Source of the DNA: Streptomyces longispororuber
GTDB lineage: Bacteria; Actinomycetota; Actinomycetes; Streptomycetales; Streptomycetaceae
Direction: 5' to 3'
DNA length: 32,408 nucleotides
Assembly (NCBI RefSeq): GCF_014656095.1
Contig: NZ_BNBT01000098.1
Span: 1 to 32,408 of the forward strand
Both the position numbers and the translations under genes were made by a program. Below the pieces are notes generated by a model. That model saw only the letters and a list, made by a program, of their open reading frames with translations, was not told the DNA's origin and made no database searches. Positions 15,004 through 22,006 of this stretch are shown here, one piece after another (positions within the stretch are counted from its first letter, which is position 1; each line of letters starts with the position of its first letter).

Positions 15004-16224
15004 ATGACCCCCGCACCTGACCGATCGCTTCAGCCTGCAGATTTCCGCATCGTGGATCTGTTCGCCGGCCCCGGCGGTCTCGATATCGCCGCCACGGTCC
15101 TGGGCGTGGAGTCCATCGGGGTCGAGTGGGACGACCCGACACGCGCCACGCGTGCGGCCGCCCACCTGCTGACCACGGAGGAGAAGGACGTCGCGAATCT
15201 CGGCCCGTGCGACGCCGAGGTCGAGAGCGCGAACGTGCTCACCGGCGGTCCGCCGTGCCAGTCGTTCTCCGTCGCCGGGAACCGCGAGGGGCACAAAGCA
15301 CTGGAGGACGTGAAGCGGCTGGCCACGCGGCTGAGCGGGCACGAGGACGCGGCAGCGTTCGAGGCCGCGTGGAAAGAGGTCAAGGCCGAGACCGACGCCA
15401 TGTCGGACGATCGCACGGGGCTCGTGCTCCAGCCACTGCGCTGGATCATGGAAGCCAAGCTCAAGCGCGGCAGACCGTACGAGGTCGTCGTTCTGGAGCA
15501 GGTACCGACCGTCCTGCCCGTATGGAAGCACTACGTCCACATCCTCCGGGCCGCCGGCTACGCGGCTGACGCCCATGTCCTGCACGCCGAGGAGTTCGGC
15601 GTACCCCAGACCCGTCGGCGCGCTGTGCTGATCGCCCGGTACGCCCCTGAGAGCAGCTCCAAGACCGTCGAGTTCCCCCGACCGACCCATCAGCGGTACC
15701 GGCCGGGGGCAGAGCGGCTTCCCGAACGGCCGCAGCCGGAGCAGGAGCAGCAAGCCCTCTTCACGGGTTCCGACGACGATCAGTCGGTCGAGCGTTGGAC
15801 GGCGATGCAGGACGTCCTGTCCGACCGCCCCGCCGACTTCGTGGTGGTTTCCAACTACGGCTCGGGTGGCGACCCCAAGAAGCGTGGTCGCCGCACCTCC
15901 CAGGAACCTTCGGCCACAGTCACCGGCAAGATTCGACGTAATCGCGTCTACCGTCTCAAGGAGACGAAATCCGGCGTGAAGGAAATGGGGGAAGAGCTCG
16001 AGCGACTGAATTTCCAGGAAGCAGGCCTCCTCCAGTCGTTCCCCGCCGCGTACCCATGGCGATCCACCGATGTGGCTCAACAGATCGGCAACGCCATTCC
16101 TCCACGGCTCTCCCTCCACATCCTGAGCTGTGCGCTCGGATTCGGACGGCCGGAACGCGAACTGATCGACAGACTGAGCGGGTGGCGCCCCTCGCCGGGC
16201 GCCGACTCCACCGGCGACGACTGA
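15004..16224 (+). CDS. DNA (cytosine-5) methyltransferase
   Basis: The 406-residue protein has motif I RIVDLFAGPGGLDIAATVLG (15-34), the catalytic motif IV LTGGPPCQSFSVAGNR (79-94, Cys85), motif VIII EFGVPQTRRRAVLIAR (197-212) and motif X QQIGNAIPPRLSLHIL (359-374). Motif VI, normally ENV, reads EQV (165-167). The target-recognition region lies about 215-340 and includes SNYGSGGDPKKRGRR. An insertion of about 60 residues (95-155) separates motifs IV and VI. It should transfer a methyl group from S-adenosylmethionine to C5 of cytosine in a specific site; the target cannot be read. Its stop is 21 bp from the stop of the convergent operon, and the gene probably has its own leaderless promoter. 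Confidence 0.93.
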   Translation: MTPAPDRSLQPADFRIVDLFAGPGGLDIAATVLGVESIGVEWDDPTRATRAAAHLLTTEEKDVANLGPCDAEVESANVLTGGPPCQSFSVAGNREGHKALEDVKRLATRLSGHEDAAAFEAAWKEVKAETDAMSDDRTGLVLQPLRWIMEAKLKRGRPYEVVVLEQVPTVLPVWKHYVHILRAAGYAADAHVLHAEEFGVPQTRRRAVLIARYAPESSSKTVEFPRPTHQRYRPGAERLPERPQPEQEQQALFTGSDDDQSVERWTAMQDVLSDRPADFVVVSNYGSGGDPKKRGRRTSQEPSATVTGKIRRNRVYRLKETKSGVKEMGEELERLNFQEAGLLQSFPAAYPWRSTDVAQQIGNAIPPRLSLHILSCALGFGRPERELIDRLSGWRPSPGADSTGDD

Positions 16225-16245
16225 AGCAGTGACGGACCTGGTTCC

Positions 16246-17148
16246 TCAGTCGCCGATGTCCTCGGTCGCAGGCCGTCCGCGCACCGGCGCGTCGACGAGC
16301 AGTTCCGTGAAGTAGTCGGCCAGCGCTTCCACCGAGCCTTCGGGAGCCTGCTCCTCGTCCGGACCTTCCGGGAGCATCCGGCGGGGCACCGGTCCGGCTG
16401 TTTCCGCAGCCTCCACCCACTCCTGCACCGGCCGGCCGTCGCGTTCGACATCCGGCGCGACGACGTCGTACATCAGCGTGGCGGCGGACGCGTTGACCGC
16501 GCCGGCCAACGCGTTCACTTCGCGACCGGTCGTCACCGTGCCCCGGTCGAGCAGGCGCACCATGGCCTGCGCCGTGGGGCGGTGGTCGATGACATCGAGA
16601 CGAAGGACGGTATTGATCATGTCCTGGATCGCGCAGGCCCTGGCCACGGGCCGGTAGTCGGAGCCGTTCCGGAAGAGCTCCGCCATCCACCACAACCGCG
16701 CAAAAGCCTGGGTGTAATGCGCGCCACGAAAACGGCGGTAGGCCACCTTGGGCGCCTCTCCCGATTTCTCCTTGCCGTTCGGTTCCGGGAGGAATCGCCA
16801 GACGACGTAATCCGGCGCGACGCCCAGCGCGAGGAAGTTCCACAGCCTCCGGTCTGCGGCTTCTCTGCGGTTGAGCCGCAGCGTGGCGTGGAGGCGAGGG
16901 GCGAGCCAGGCGTCCGCCTTCGTCGGCTTCTCGTCCCGATACTCACACATCGCGTCATCGACGAGTTCCCGCACCGGGGCCAGCGCGGCTCGGGCTCCGT
17001 CGTAGGGCAAAGGTTCCACGATCTTGCTGAGTGCTATGGCAGGGACGTCCTCCTTCCCGTTGAGCAGTCCTTCCGTGACGTATTGCGCCGCGTTGAGGTC
17101 GGAGAGCAGAGCCAGACGTTCAGGCAGATAGTTTGGTTTATGGGTCAC
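16246..17148 (-). CDS. DUF6339-like protein, last gene of the ATPase operon
   Basis: The 300-residue protein is mostly alpha-helical. Conserved-looking stretches are LHATLRLNRREAADRRLWNFLAL, APDYVVWRF, RFRGAHYTQAFARLWWMAELFRNG and DVIDHRPTAQAMVRLLDRG. These recall the DUF6339 family, whose members I remember near methyltransferase loci; this is recollection, not a search result. The function is unknown and no nuclease motif is apparent. The C-terminal 60 residues are acidic and probably flexible. The GTG start overlaps the upstream gene's stop by 4 bp (GTGA), so it is translationally coupled to it, and it converges on the methyltransferase gene. Confidence 0.78.
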   Translation of the reverse strand: MTHKPNYLPERLALLSDLNAAQYVTEGLLNGKEDVPAIALSKIVEPLPYDGARAALAPVRELVDDAMCEYRDEKPTKADAWLAPRLHATLRLNRREAADRRLWNFLALGVAPDYVVWRFLPEPNGKEKSGEAPKVAYRRFRGAHYTQAFARLWWMAELFRNGSDYRPVARACAIQDMINTVLRLDVIDHRPTAQAMVRLLDRGTVTTGREVNALAGAVNASAATLMYDVVAPDVERDGRPVQEWVEAAETAGPVPRRMLPEGPDEEQAPEGSVEALADYFTELLVDAPVRGRPATEDIGD

Positions 17149-18137
17149 GCGTCCGCCCTTTGTTGAAGTCGGTCCAGGCCGCGGATCGTGGTGGACAAGG
17201 CTTTGGGCATCTCGGCCCGCCGCGTGGCGGCGAAATGGATACGGGGCTGGAGATCGATCCATCCGGCTGCCTCGGTGCGTCGCCGGTGCACCTCGCCCAA
17301 GGCCTCCTCGAGCGGCCTGCCGGGCATGACGTCCGGCAGCATCTCGCGCAGCACTTCTCCCCTCCAGTCGTGCGGAAAGAGCGGTGTACCGTCCTCCTCG
17401 ACCTCCAGGTCTCCGACGGCGGCATGAAACACGGCGGTCCACACGTCCGTACACATCTGTGCCAACAACAGATCGCGAACCAGACCCTCGACCCCGGAGC
17501 CGCTGCCGGACAGCAGATCCGTGAGACCTTCGAAGTCGGTGTTCACATGTACGGCCGCCACGTCGCCGGAGGTGTCGACGATCCACGGCACCTCCCTGAA
17601 GGGACGCCGCCACTGCGGCCCCTCGCGGAAGCCCGCGATGACGACGTCGAGTTCGCGCTGCCGCCTGGGCGCTTCCGCTGACAGGTCGACGATCCATTCG
17701 TTCTGCGCAGTGGCGATCACACGCCCGGGAACGCCGTCGGCCCTGGCAACCACATGGACCGACAGGGACGCGCGGTCGCGGTGATCGGCACGCCACACGT
17801 CCAGGAAGCCCGTCCACTCCCGCCCGCTCTCCGTCGTGGACTCCAGAGGAACGACGGTCCGGGCGTTGGTGGCCTTCTCCGTCAGGACTGCGACGACCGA
17901 CACATCGGACCAGCCGCTGTCGGGAGCGGTGGCCTTGCTCGGAATGGTGGCCGACAACTTCAGACGGGCACTCTCCCAATCGTCGAACCCGGTCCCCCCG
18001 AGAGCGACGACCTGCTCGACGACCGAAAAGGCCTTGGTGTCGAGCGGTTCTCGGCTCTCACCCGGCACCTTGAGTTCGACGGCTGTCACGCGTAGCGACA
18101 CGGGACCGGCGAGACGCCTGTACGGATAGGCCTTCAC
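17145..18137 (-). CDS. uncharacterised protein, middle gene of the ATPase operon
   Basis: I do not recognise this 330-residue protein. The first half (1-150) alternates short hydrophobic strands (VSLRVTAVELKVPG, LKLSATIPS, VSVVAVLTE, LSVHVVARADG), which suggests a beta-sandwich. The second half (155-330) is helical, with ELDVVIAGFREGPQWRRPF, VPWIVDTSGDVAAVHVN, LVRDLLLAQMCTDVWTAVFHAA and a basic end. There is no signal peptide or membrane segment. The GTG start overlaps the ATPase gene's stop by 4 bp and is preceded by a perfect AAGGAGG, so strong coupled translation is expected. Its position between the ATPase and the DUF6339-like gene implies that the three proteins work together. Confidence 0.8.
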   Translation of the reverse strand: MKAYPYRRLAGPVSLRVTAVELKVPGESREPLDTKAFSVVEQVVALGGTGFDDWESARLKLSATIPSKATAPDSGWSDVSVVAVLTEKATNARTVVPLESTTESGREWTGFLDVWRADHRDRASLSVHVVARADGVPGRVIATAQNEWIVDLSAEAPRRQRELDVVIAGFREGPQWRRPFREVPWIVDTSGDVAAVHVNTDFEGLTDLLSGSGSGVEGLVRDLLLAQMCTDVWTAVFHAAVGDLEVEEDGTPLFPHDWRGEVLREMLPDVMPGRPLEEALGEVHRRRTEAAGWIDLQPRIHFAATRRAEMPKALSTTIRGLDRLQQRADA

Positions 18138-20254
18138 GCCTTGTCCTCCTTACCCGTCCGCAATTCGACGACGAGGCCGCTGAGCGTCGTCCGCACCGGA
18201 TGGGTCGACACATCGGTGACTCCGCTGAAGGTGGCTCTCCGTGCCCCGCTGGTGAAGTGCAGGGCCCCGTCGATCAGCTCGCAGTTGTGCAGAGCAACGA
18301 GCTCCGCCCACGCCAGAACCGGCTTCGGTCCCGATCGCACATCCAGTTTGGCCACCGGGACCAGAGGCCTGGAGTCGCCGCCCTGCGGGATCCTCACCTC
18401 GGCGGTGACGCACCAGGCGCCATCCGTGCCGATGTGAGCGTTCAGCTCGTCCAGTGTCGGGATGCCCGTGCCGCCGGAGGCGGCAGGGCGCCCCGTACGT
18501 CTGCCGCCGACCGCCAGCCGTTTGCGAAGTCGTTCGGTGCCGGCGCGTCGCTTCTCCTGGGGCACCGCGACAAGGTCGCGTACAGCCTTGTTGGCCTCCC
18601 GCGTGAGAGCGGCGATCCGTCGGTACGCCGAGGGCGAGTAGCACGTCCGCAATTCATCCGTCTGCCCCCACTTGTCGTGCTCCGGCGGCTCGGAAGCACG
18701 CAGGAAGGCCTCGGCCTCGTCGGCGAACGGCGCCGCGTCACCGGCAGCCCGTCCGGCGAGGAGTACGGCCTGGAACGGATTGGTACCGATCGGCAGGTTC
18801 GGGACCGGGCCCACCCTGACCGTCATGCGGTTACCCCTCATCATCGTCAGGGCGTACGGTTCGCCGTCGAGGTCATCGCCGTCCGTCACGAGGAGCACCG
18901 CTCGGTGCTCCCCGCCGCTTCCGAACCCCTCACGGCCGGGAACGCGCAACGGCACCGTGGTCATGGCCACTTGGCCCGCCTCAGTCAGGCGATCCACCGT
19001 CGCGCCCTCCAGGAAGGCCCGGAAGGCCCGGGTACGCGCAGGTTGCTCGACATCGGGATCGACGTGTCGCTCCGGGATGACCTCCTTGCCGTTTCGGAAC
19101 GACCGAACAGATGCCTCCAACAACGGCCGACGGCCTCCGCCGGAGGTCATGGCGGCCCAGAAGTTCCGCCCGAGGGCCTCGACCAGTCGCTGATGCATGC
19201 GTTGCACGCTGTCGTCATCCACGCCCTCACCTTCGGGCGACGCCGCATCGGCGAGACTCGCGACGTCGTGGGCACCGACGATCAGGAAGGAAGTGCCGGG
19301 CTCGCCGCTCTCGCGGGTCAGACGGAGTCGGTCCACCGTTTCCTCGTCGGCCCACCAGGAACGGGCGACGTCATCACCGTCCACGTGAGGGTCGGGCCTG
19401 CCGAACCATGCGGGCCCGGCCCATGCCTTGCCGTCCACCTCACGCCACGGCAGATCGAGCCGTCCGATGAGTCGTCGCTCCCTGCGCCCCTCATGCGGTT
19501 CGGACAGAGTCGAGTTGATCAGCACCAGGCCGAGTCGACTGGTCGCCCAGAGCGTCGCCTTGCCCAGACCGTACGAACCACCGGCGTCCCTGGCGGTCTT
19601 GCGGCTGTCGAGCTGCCGTCGCACGACGGCGGCGAAACGGCCGTCCTCGTAGTCGTCACCGGTCAGGCCGTGTGCGTTGTAGTCGTCGACGCGCAGCAGG
19701 ACCAGCCGGTCCCGGGTGTACATGTCGCGCAACCCCGCGGAGATGACCTGTCCGACCTTCCGGGTCCGGGACGCCGCGGCCTCGTAGTGGGACGCGAGCT
19801 CCTTCCAGTTGATCGCCTCACGGAAGGCGGCCAGAGTCTCCCCCGACAGCTCGTCCAAGGTGTACCGGACGCGTACCGGTTGACCGTTGTCGAGACGCTC
19901 GTCGAGGCTGTTCTGCGTCGCTTCACGGGCCAGCACCGAGACATCGGCCTCGAAGGCGAAGGCCGCCGCGTTGCCGAATTCGCGCCCTCCGTCGCGGGGG
20001 GCGGGACGGTGGTACCAGGCCACCGGTCGGCCGGCCAAGGTGTCCGTGGTGCGGTTGCGTACGGTGCTGGCGTCCGTACCCAGGGCCGTTGCGATCTTCC
20101 TGATCGTTTCGTCCCGTGGTCTCGCGCGCCCGGTGATCCAGGCCGAGACGGCGGCACGCGTCACCCCCACGGAGTCGGCCAACTCCGTCTGCGTCCTGCC
20201 GGCCATCCTCAACTGCCGAGCCAGCCAAGGCCCGAAGTCTTCCCCACCGTGCAC
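18134..20254 (-). CDS. XRE-type HTH fused to GHKL (Hsp90/MutL/histidine-kinase-like) ATPase
   Basis: The 706-residue protein opens with an XRE helix-turn-helix (about 6-62: LRMAGRTQTELADSVGVTRA, then ITGRARPRDETIRKIATALG). A GHKL ATP-binding fold follows. LAREATQNSLDE (108-119) is the N-box with Glu111, Asn115 and Asp118. LRVDDYNAHGLTG (187-199) is the Asp/Gly ATP-lid box. GGSYGLGKATLW (225-236) is the second Gly box. The remaining 450 residues are unassigned. GHKL ATPases of MutL/MORC type occur in some restriction-modification operons. GTG 20254 is preferred because AGGAG lies eight bases before it; an upstream GTG at 20263 has that sequence directly abutting. It is first gene of a three-gene operon, probably autoregulated through its HTH. 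Confidence 0.88.
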   Translation of the reverse strand: MHGGEDFGPWLARQLRMAGRTQTELADSVGVTRAAVSAWITGRARPRDETIRKIATALGTDASTVRNRTTDTLAGRPVAWYHRPAPRDGGREFGNAAAFAFEADVSVLAREATQNSLDERLDNGQPVRVRYTLDELSGETLAAFREAINWKELASHYEAAASRTRKVGQVISAGLRDMYTRDRLVLLRVDDYNAHGLTGDDYEDGRFAAVVRRQLDSRKTARDAGGSYGLGKATLWATSRLGLVLINSTLSEPHEGRRERRLIGRLDLPWREVDGKAWAGPAWFGRPDPHVDGDDVARSWWADEETVDRLRLTRESGEPGTSFLIVGAHDVASLADAASPEGEGVDDDSVQRMHQRLVEALGRNFWAAMTSGGGRRPLLEASVRSFRNGKEVIPERHVDPDVEQPARTRAFRAFLEGATVDRLTEAGQVAMTTVPLRVPGREGFGSGGEHRAVLLVTDGDDLDGEPYALTMMRGNRMTVRVGPVPNLPIGTNPFQAVLLAGRAAGDAAPFADEAEAFLRASEPPEHDKWGQTDELRTCYSPSAYRRIAALTREANKAVRDLVAVPQEKRRAGTERLRKRLAVGGRRTGRPAASGGTGIPTLDELNAHIGTDGAWCVTAEVRIPQGGDSRPLVPVAKLDVRSGPKPVLAWAELVALHNCELIDGALHFTSGARRATFSGVTDVSTHPVRTTLSGLVVELRTGKEDKA

Positions 20255-20307
20255 TGCCGCCACTCCTAGCCGCTGCCAGCATCAGGGTCCCACCCTACCA
20301 GGATGGT

Positions 20308-20342
20308 TTGACAAGTGGCAGCATGTATAACGTTAATTGACA
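20308..20342. promoter_or_regulatory. divergent control region: TTGACA promoter and TAACGTTA palindrome
   Basis: On the plus strand, TTGACA (20308-20313) stands 18 bases from GTTAAT (20332-20337), a near-consensus housekeeping promoter reading away from the ATPase operon. The perfect 8-bp palindrome TAACGTTA (20328-20335) overlaps its -10, and TTGACA recurs at 20337-20342. The stretch is strikingly AT-rich for this genome. XRE proteins commonly bind such dyads, so it is a candidate operator for the HTH of the ATPase gene that starts about 75 bases away. Confidence 0.5.
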
Positions 20343-20370
20343 CGTCGACCCGCACGACGAGGGGCCGACA

Positions 20371-20383
20371 TGCAGGACCTGCA
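20371..20383. promoter_or_regulatory. 13-bp perfect dyad
   Basis: TGCAGG and CCTGCA flank a single A. The dyad lies just downstream of the plus-strand promoter candidate, within the otherwise gene-poor stretch 20264-20645. It could be a regulator site or chance; there is nothing else to support it. Confidence 0.25.
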
Positions 20384-20645
20384 CCATGGGCGAGCTGTGC
20401 CCGTTACGCCCCACCCGGTTACCGAACCCCTCGCACTTGCACTCGCGCACAACGCTCCACCCCTCCCCCGCGACAGCATCGAAACCAGCTTTCCCGAATC
20501 CCTTACGACGACATCGGATTCCCGCGCCGAACCGAGACCTGCCGCCTCATGGGCATGCCCTACGGAAAGAGCTTCGCCCGTCGAGCAGATACACGTCCGC
20601 AGCACGCACCGCTCCCGCGAATTCACCCATTTCATCTCCGACAGG

Positions 20646-21002
20646 ATGAGAATTCCCGTGACTCACGCCTTCGAACACGAGCCGACACTGGAAATGATGC
20701 GCGACCTGGTCACCAGGTACGATTCCCTTGGGAGCAAGGAGAGCCGGACGGCGTTCCTGGCCGAACAGGGCGTCACGTACGGAATTCTGCAGACTTACCG
20801 CAAGTTGATCGCCATCATCGATGACAGAATGGCTTCCCTCCCGATCTCCTCCGGCGCCTCCAGAACCCGCCGCCGGCGCACGAAGCGCGTCCTGGTGGCT
20901 CCGCCCGGGCGACCCGGCACCCGTAGGCGGCCGATCCGAAACCGGCGCGACCGTCGCGTCACTGTCGTCATCACCCTGAGCATCGACATCGAGCTGCCGT
21001 AG
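20646..21002 (+). CDS. small hypothetical protein with possible HTH-like N-terminus
   Basis: This is a putative 118-residue protein. Residues 1-70 (EHEPTLEMMRDLVTRYDSLG, then SRTAFLAEQGVTYGILQTYR) form an amphipathic helical region whose TAFLAEQGVTYGILQTYRKL resembles the recognition segment of transposase-type helix-turn-helix domains. Residues 75-110 are very Arg-rich. It could be a small DNA-binding protein divergent from the ATPase operon, or a remnant of a mobile element. The GTG at 20658, with GGATGAG upstream, is an alternative start. The open frame continues upstream to 20337 without a plausible start or domain. No relatives come to mind and coding status is uncertain. Confidence 0.35.
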   Translation: MRIPVTHAFEHEPTLEMMRDLVTRYDSLGSKESRTAFLAEQGVTYGILQTYRKLIAIIDDRMASLPISSGASRTRRRRTKRVLVAPPGRPGTRRRPIRNRRDRRVTVVITLSIDIELP

Positions 21003-21432
21003 AGCAATCGCAGATCCGGGGCCGCGCACCCCCCGCAGGCTGCCGGTCGTGTCCGTGAACCGGCACGGCCGGCTCGGCCAACGACGACTCGGTCGATCCG
21101 ACCTGTCCAGGGCCCGGTGCGCCCATGTGGTCGGGTCGTTGCGCCAGGTCCGCGCTCCGGAAGCGTTCAGGCGGGTGAATGTTCCGGATGTCGACGCCGA
21201 GGTTCACGAGTCCGAATCGTCATCGGCCGACCAGGGTGGGAGACCCGCGATGAGCGCACGGAGCGAGGCGCGCTCCTACGTCCCCTGCATCCAGCCGGAG
21301 GTGAGCTGGGCATGATGGTGCGTCCCGACCCGGGGCGTACCCGCACAGCCATAGAGAACCCCATCGGATTCAAGCCAAGGGCTCGGCTCCCTTACCGTCG
21401 CCCCTCGAGAACAGTTCGGAAGTGAGGCAGGC
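21003..21432. other. 430-bp stretch without a recognisable gene
   Basis: Short open frames exist on both strands (for example 21049-21315 plus and 20971-21207 minus), but none has a convincing ribosome site, domain or codon pattern. The composition returns gradually from the island's moderate GC to the genome's high GC. I see no tRNA, integrase or attachment-site repeat here, although this is where the right border of the island should fall. Confidence 0.5.
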
Positions 21433-21741
21433 ATGAAGGACGCAAAGGTGCCCGCGGCGGTGATCGCCGCGGGTGGGCTCGTCGGTGGGTATGCCACCGC
21501 TCGGTTCACCAAGAAGCGGCCGCTCGGTGGGGTCGTGCTGGCCGTGGCCGGGGGGCTGGCTGCCAAGGAGTGGCAGCGGCGGGCCGGGGGTACGGCCGCT
21601 GCCGTGTTGAGCGGGGCGTACGTTGCTGCCTTCGCCGGGTCGCATCCGCTGGCGAAGAGGGTGGGGGCTTGGCCCGCCGTGTTCGGGGTCGCGGGAGCCG
21701 TGGGGATCGCCTCGTGGGCCGTGGCCGACCGGCGGCGCTGA
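21433..21741 (+). CDS. small hypothetical membrane protein
   Basis: The 102-residue protein is almost entirely hydrophobic, with Gly/Ala-rich helices: VPAAVIAAGGLVGGYATARF (6-25), GGVVLAVAGGLAAKEW, AAVLSGAYVAAFAGSHPLA and AWPAVFGVAGAVGIASWAVA. It ends in DRRR. GAGG lies upstream of the ATG. It resembles conserved small membrane proteins of Streptomyces without known function. It is convergent with the DUF445 gene across a repeat-filled gap. Confidence 0.75.
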   Translation: MKDAKVPAAVIAAGGLVGGYATARFTKKRPLGGVVLAVAGGLAAKEWQRRAGGTAAAVLSGAYVAAFAGSHPLAKRVGAWPAVFGVAGAVGIASWAVADRRR

Positions 21742-21820
21742 AGTCCTGCGAAACGTCCCGCGCCGAGGGCCGCGCCGAACCCCGTAGCACTCCTTGCCGA
21801 CCGGGGCCGCGGCGAGCCCC

Positions 21821-21972
21821 GGCAGTACGCCCCGCTGAGGCCGGGACCGCGCGGCACGCCCCGCTGAGGCCGGGACCGTGCCTAGCCCGGCAGCATGCCC
21901 CGCTGAGGCCAGGGCCGCGCCGAGCCCCGGCAGCACGCCCCGCTGAGGCCGGGCGGCACACCCCGTCGAGAC
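21821..21972. repeat. intergenic repeat family built on GCCCCGCTGAGGCC
   Basis: The core GCCCCGCTGAGGCC recurs four times within 21821-21950, each preceded by GGCAGYAY or GGCAC, and a fifth degenerate copy (GGCACACCCCGTCGAGACC) ends at 21972. Copies are spaced irregularly by 30-40 bases of CCGGGACCG/GAGCC filler. The flanking CCCGGC and GCCGGG could pair around each core. The array lies between the convergent small membrane protein and DUF445 genes, so a terminator or nucleoid role is possible. Nothing else is in this 265-bp gap. Confidence 0.7.
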
Positions 21973-22006
21973 CGGCGCCGCAGCGCCACGCTTCGGCCCG
22001 GTGGGG

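Noticed and set aside
20337..20645. Upstream extension of the small ORF at 20646 to 221 residues
   Set aside because: It begins at TTG inside the promoter candidate, has no ribosome site and shows no protein-like composition.
21003..21432. tRNA gene or attachment site at the island's right border
   Set aside because: A GGTTCACGAGTCCGAATC stretch looked T-arm-like, but no cloverleaf can be drawn and no matching repeat exists near 13450.
13451..21432. Insertion sequence or prophage genes in the island
   Set aside because: No transposase, integrase or structural phage protein could be recognised; only a weak HTH-like stretch at 20646-21002 hints at one.
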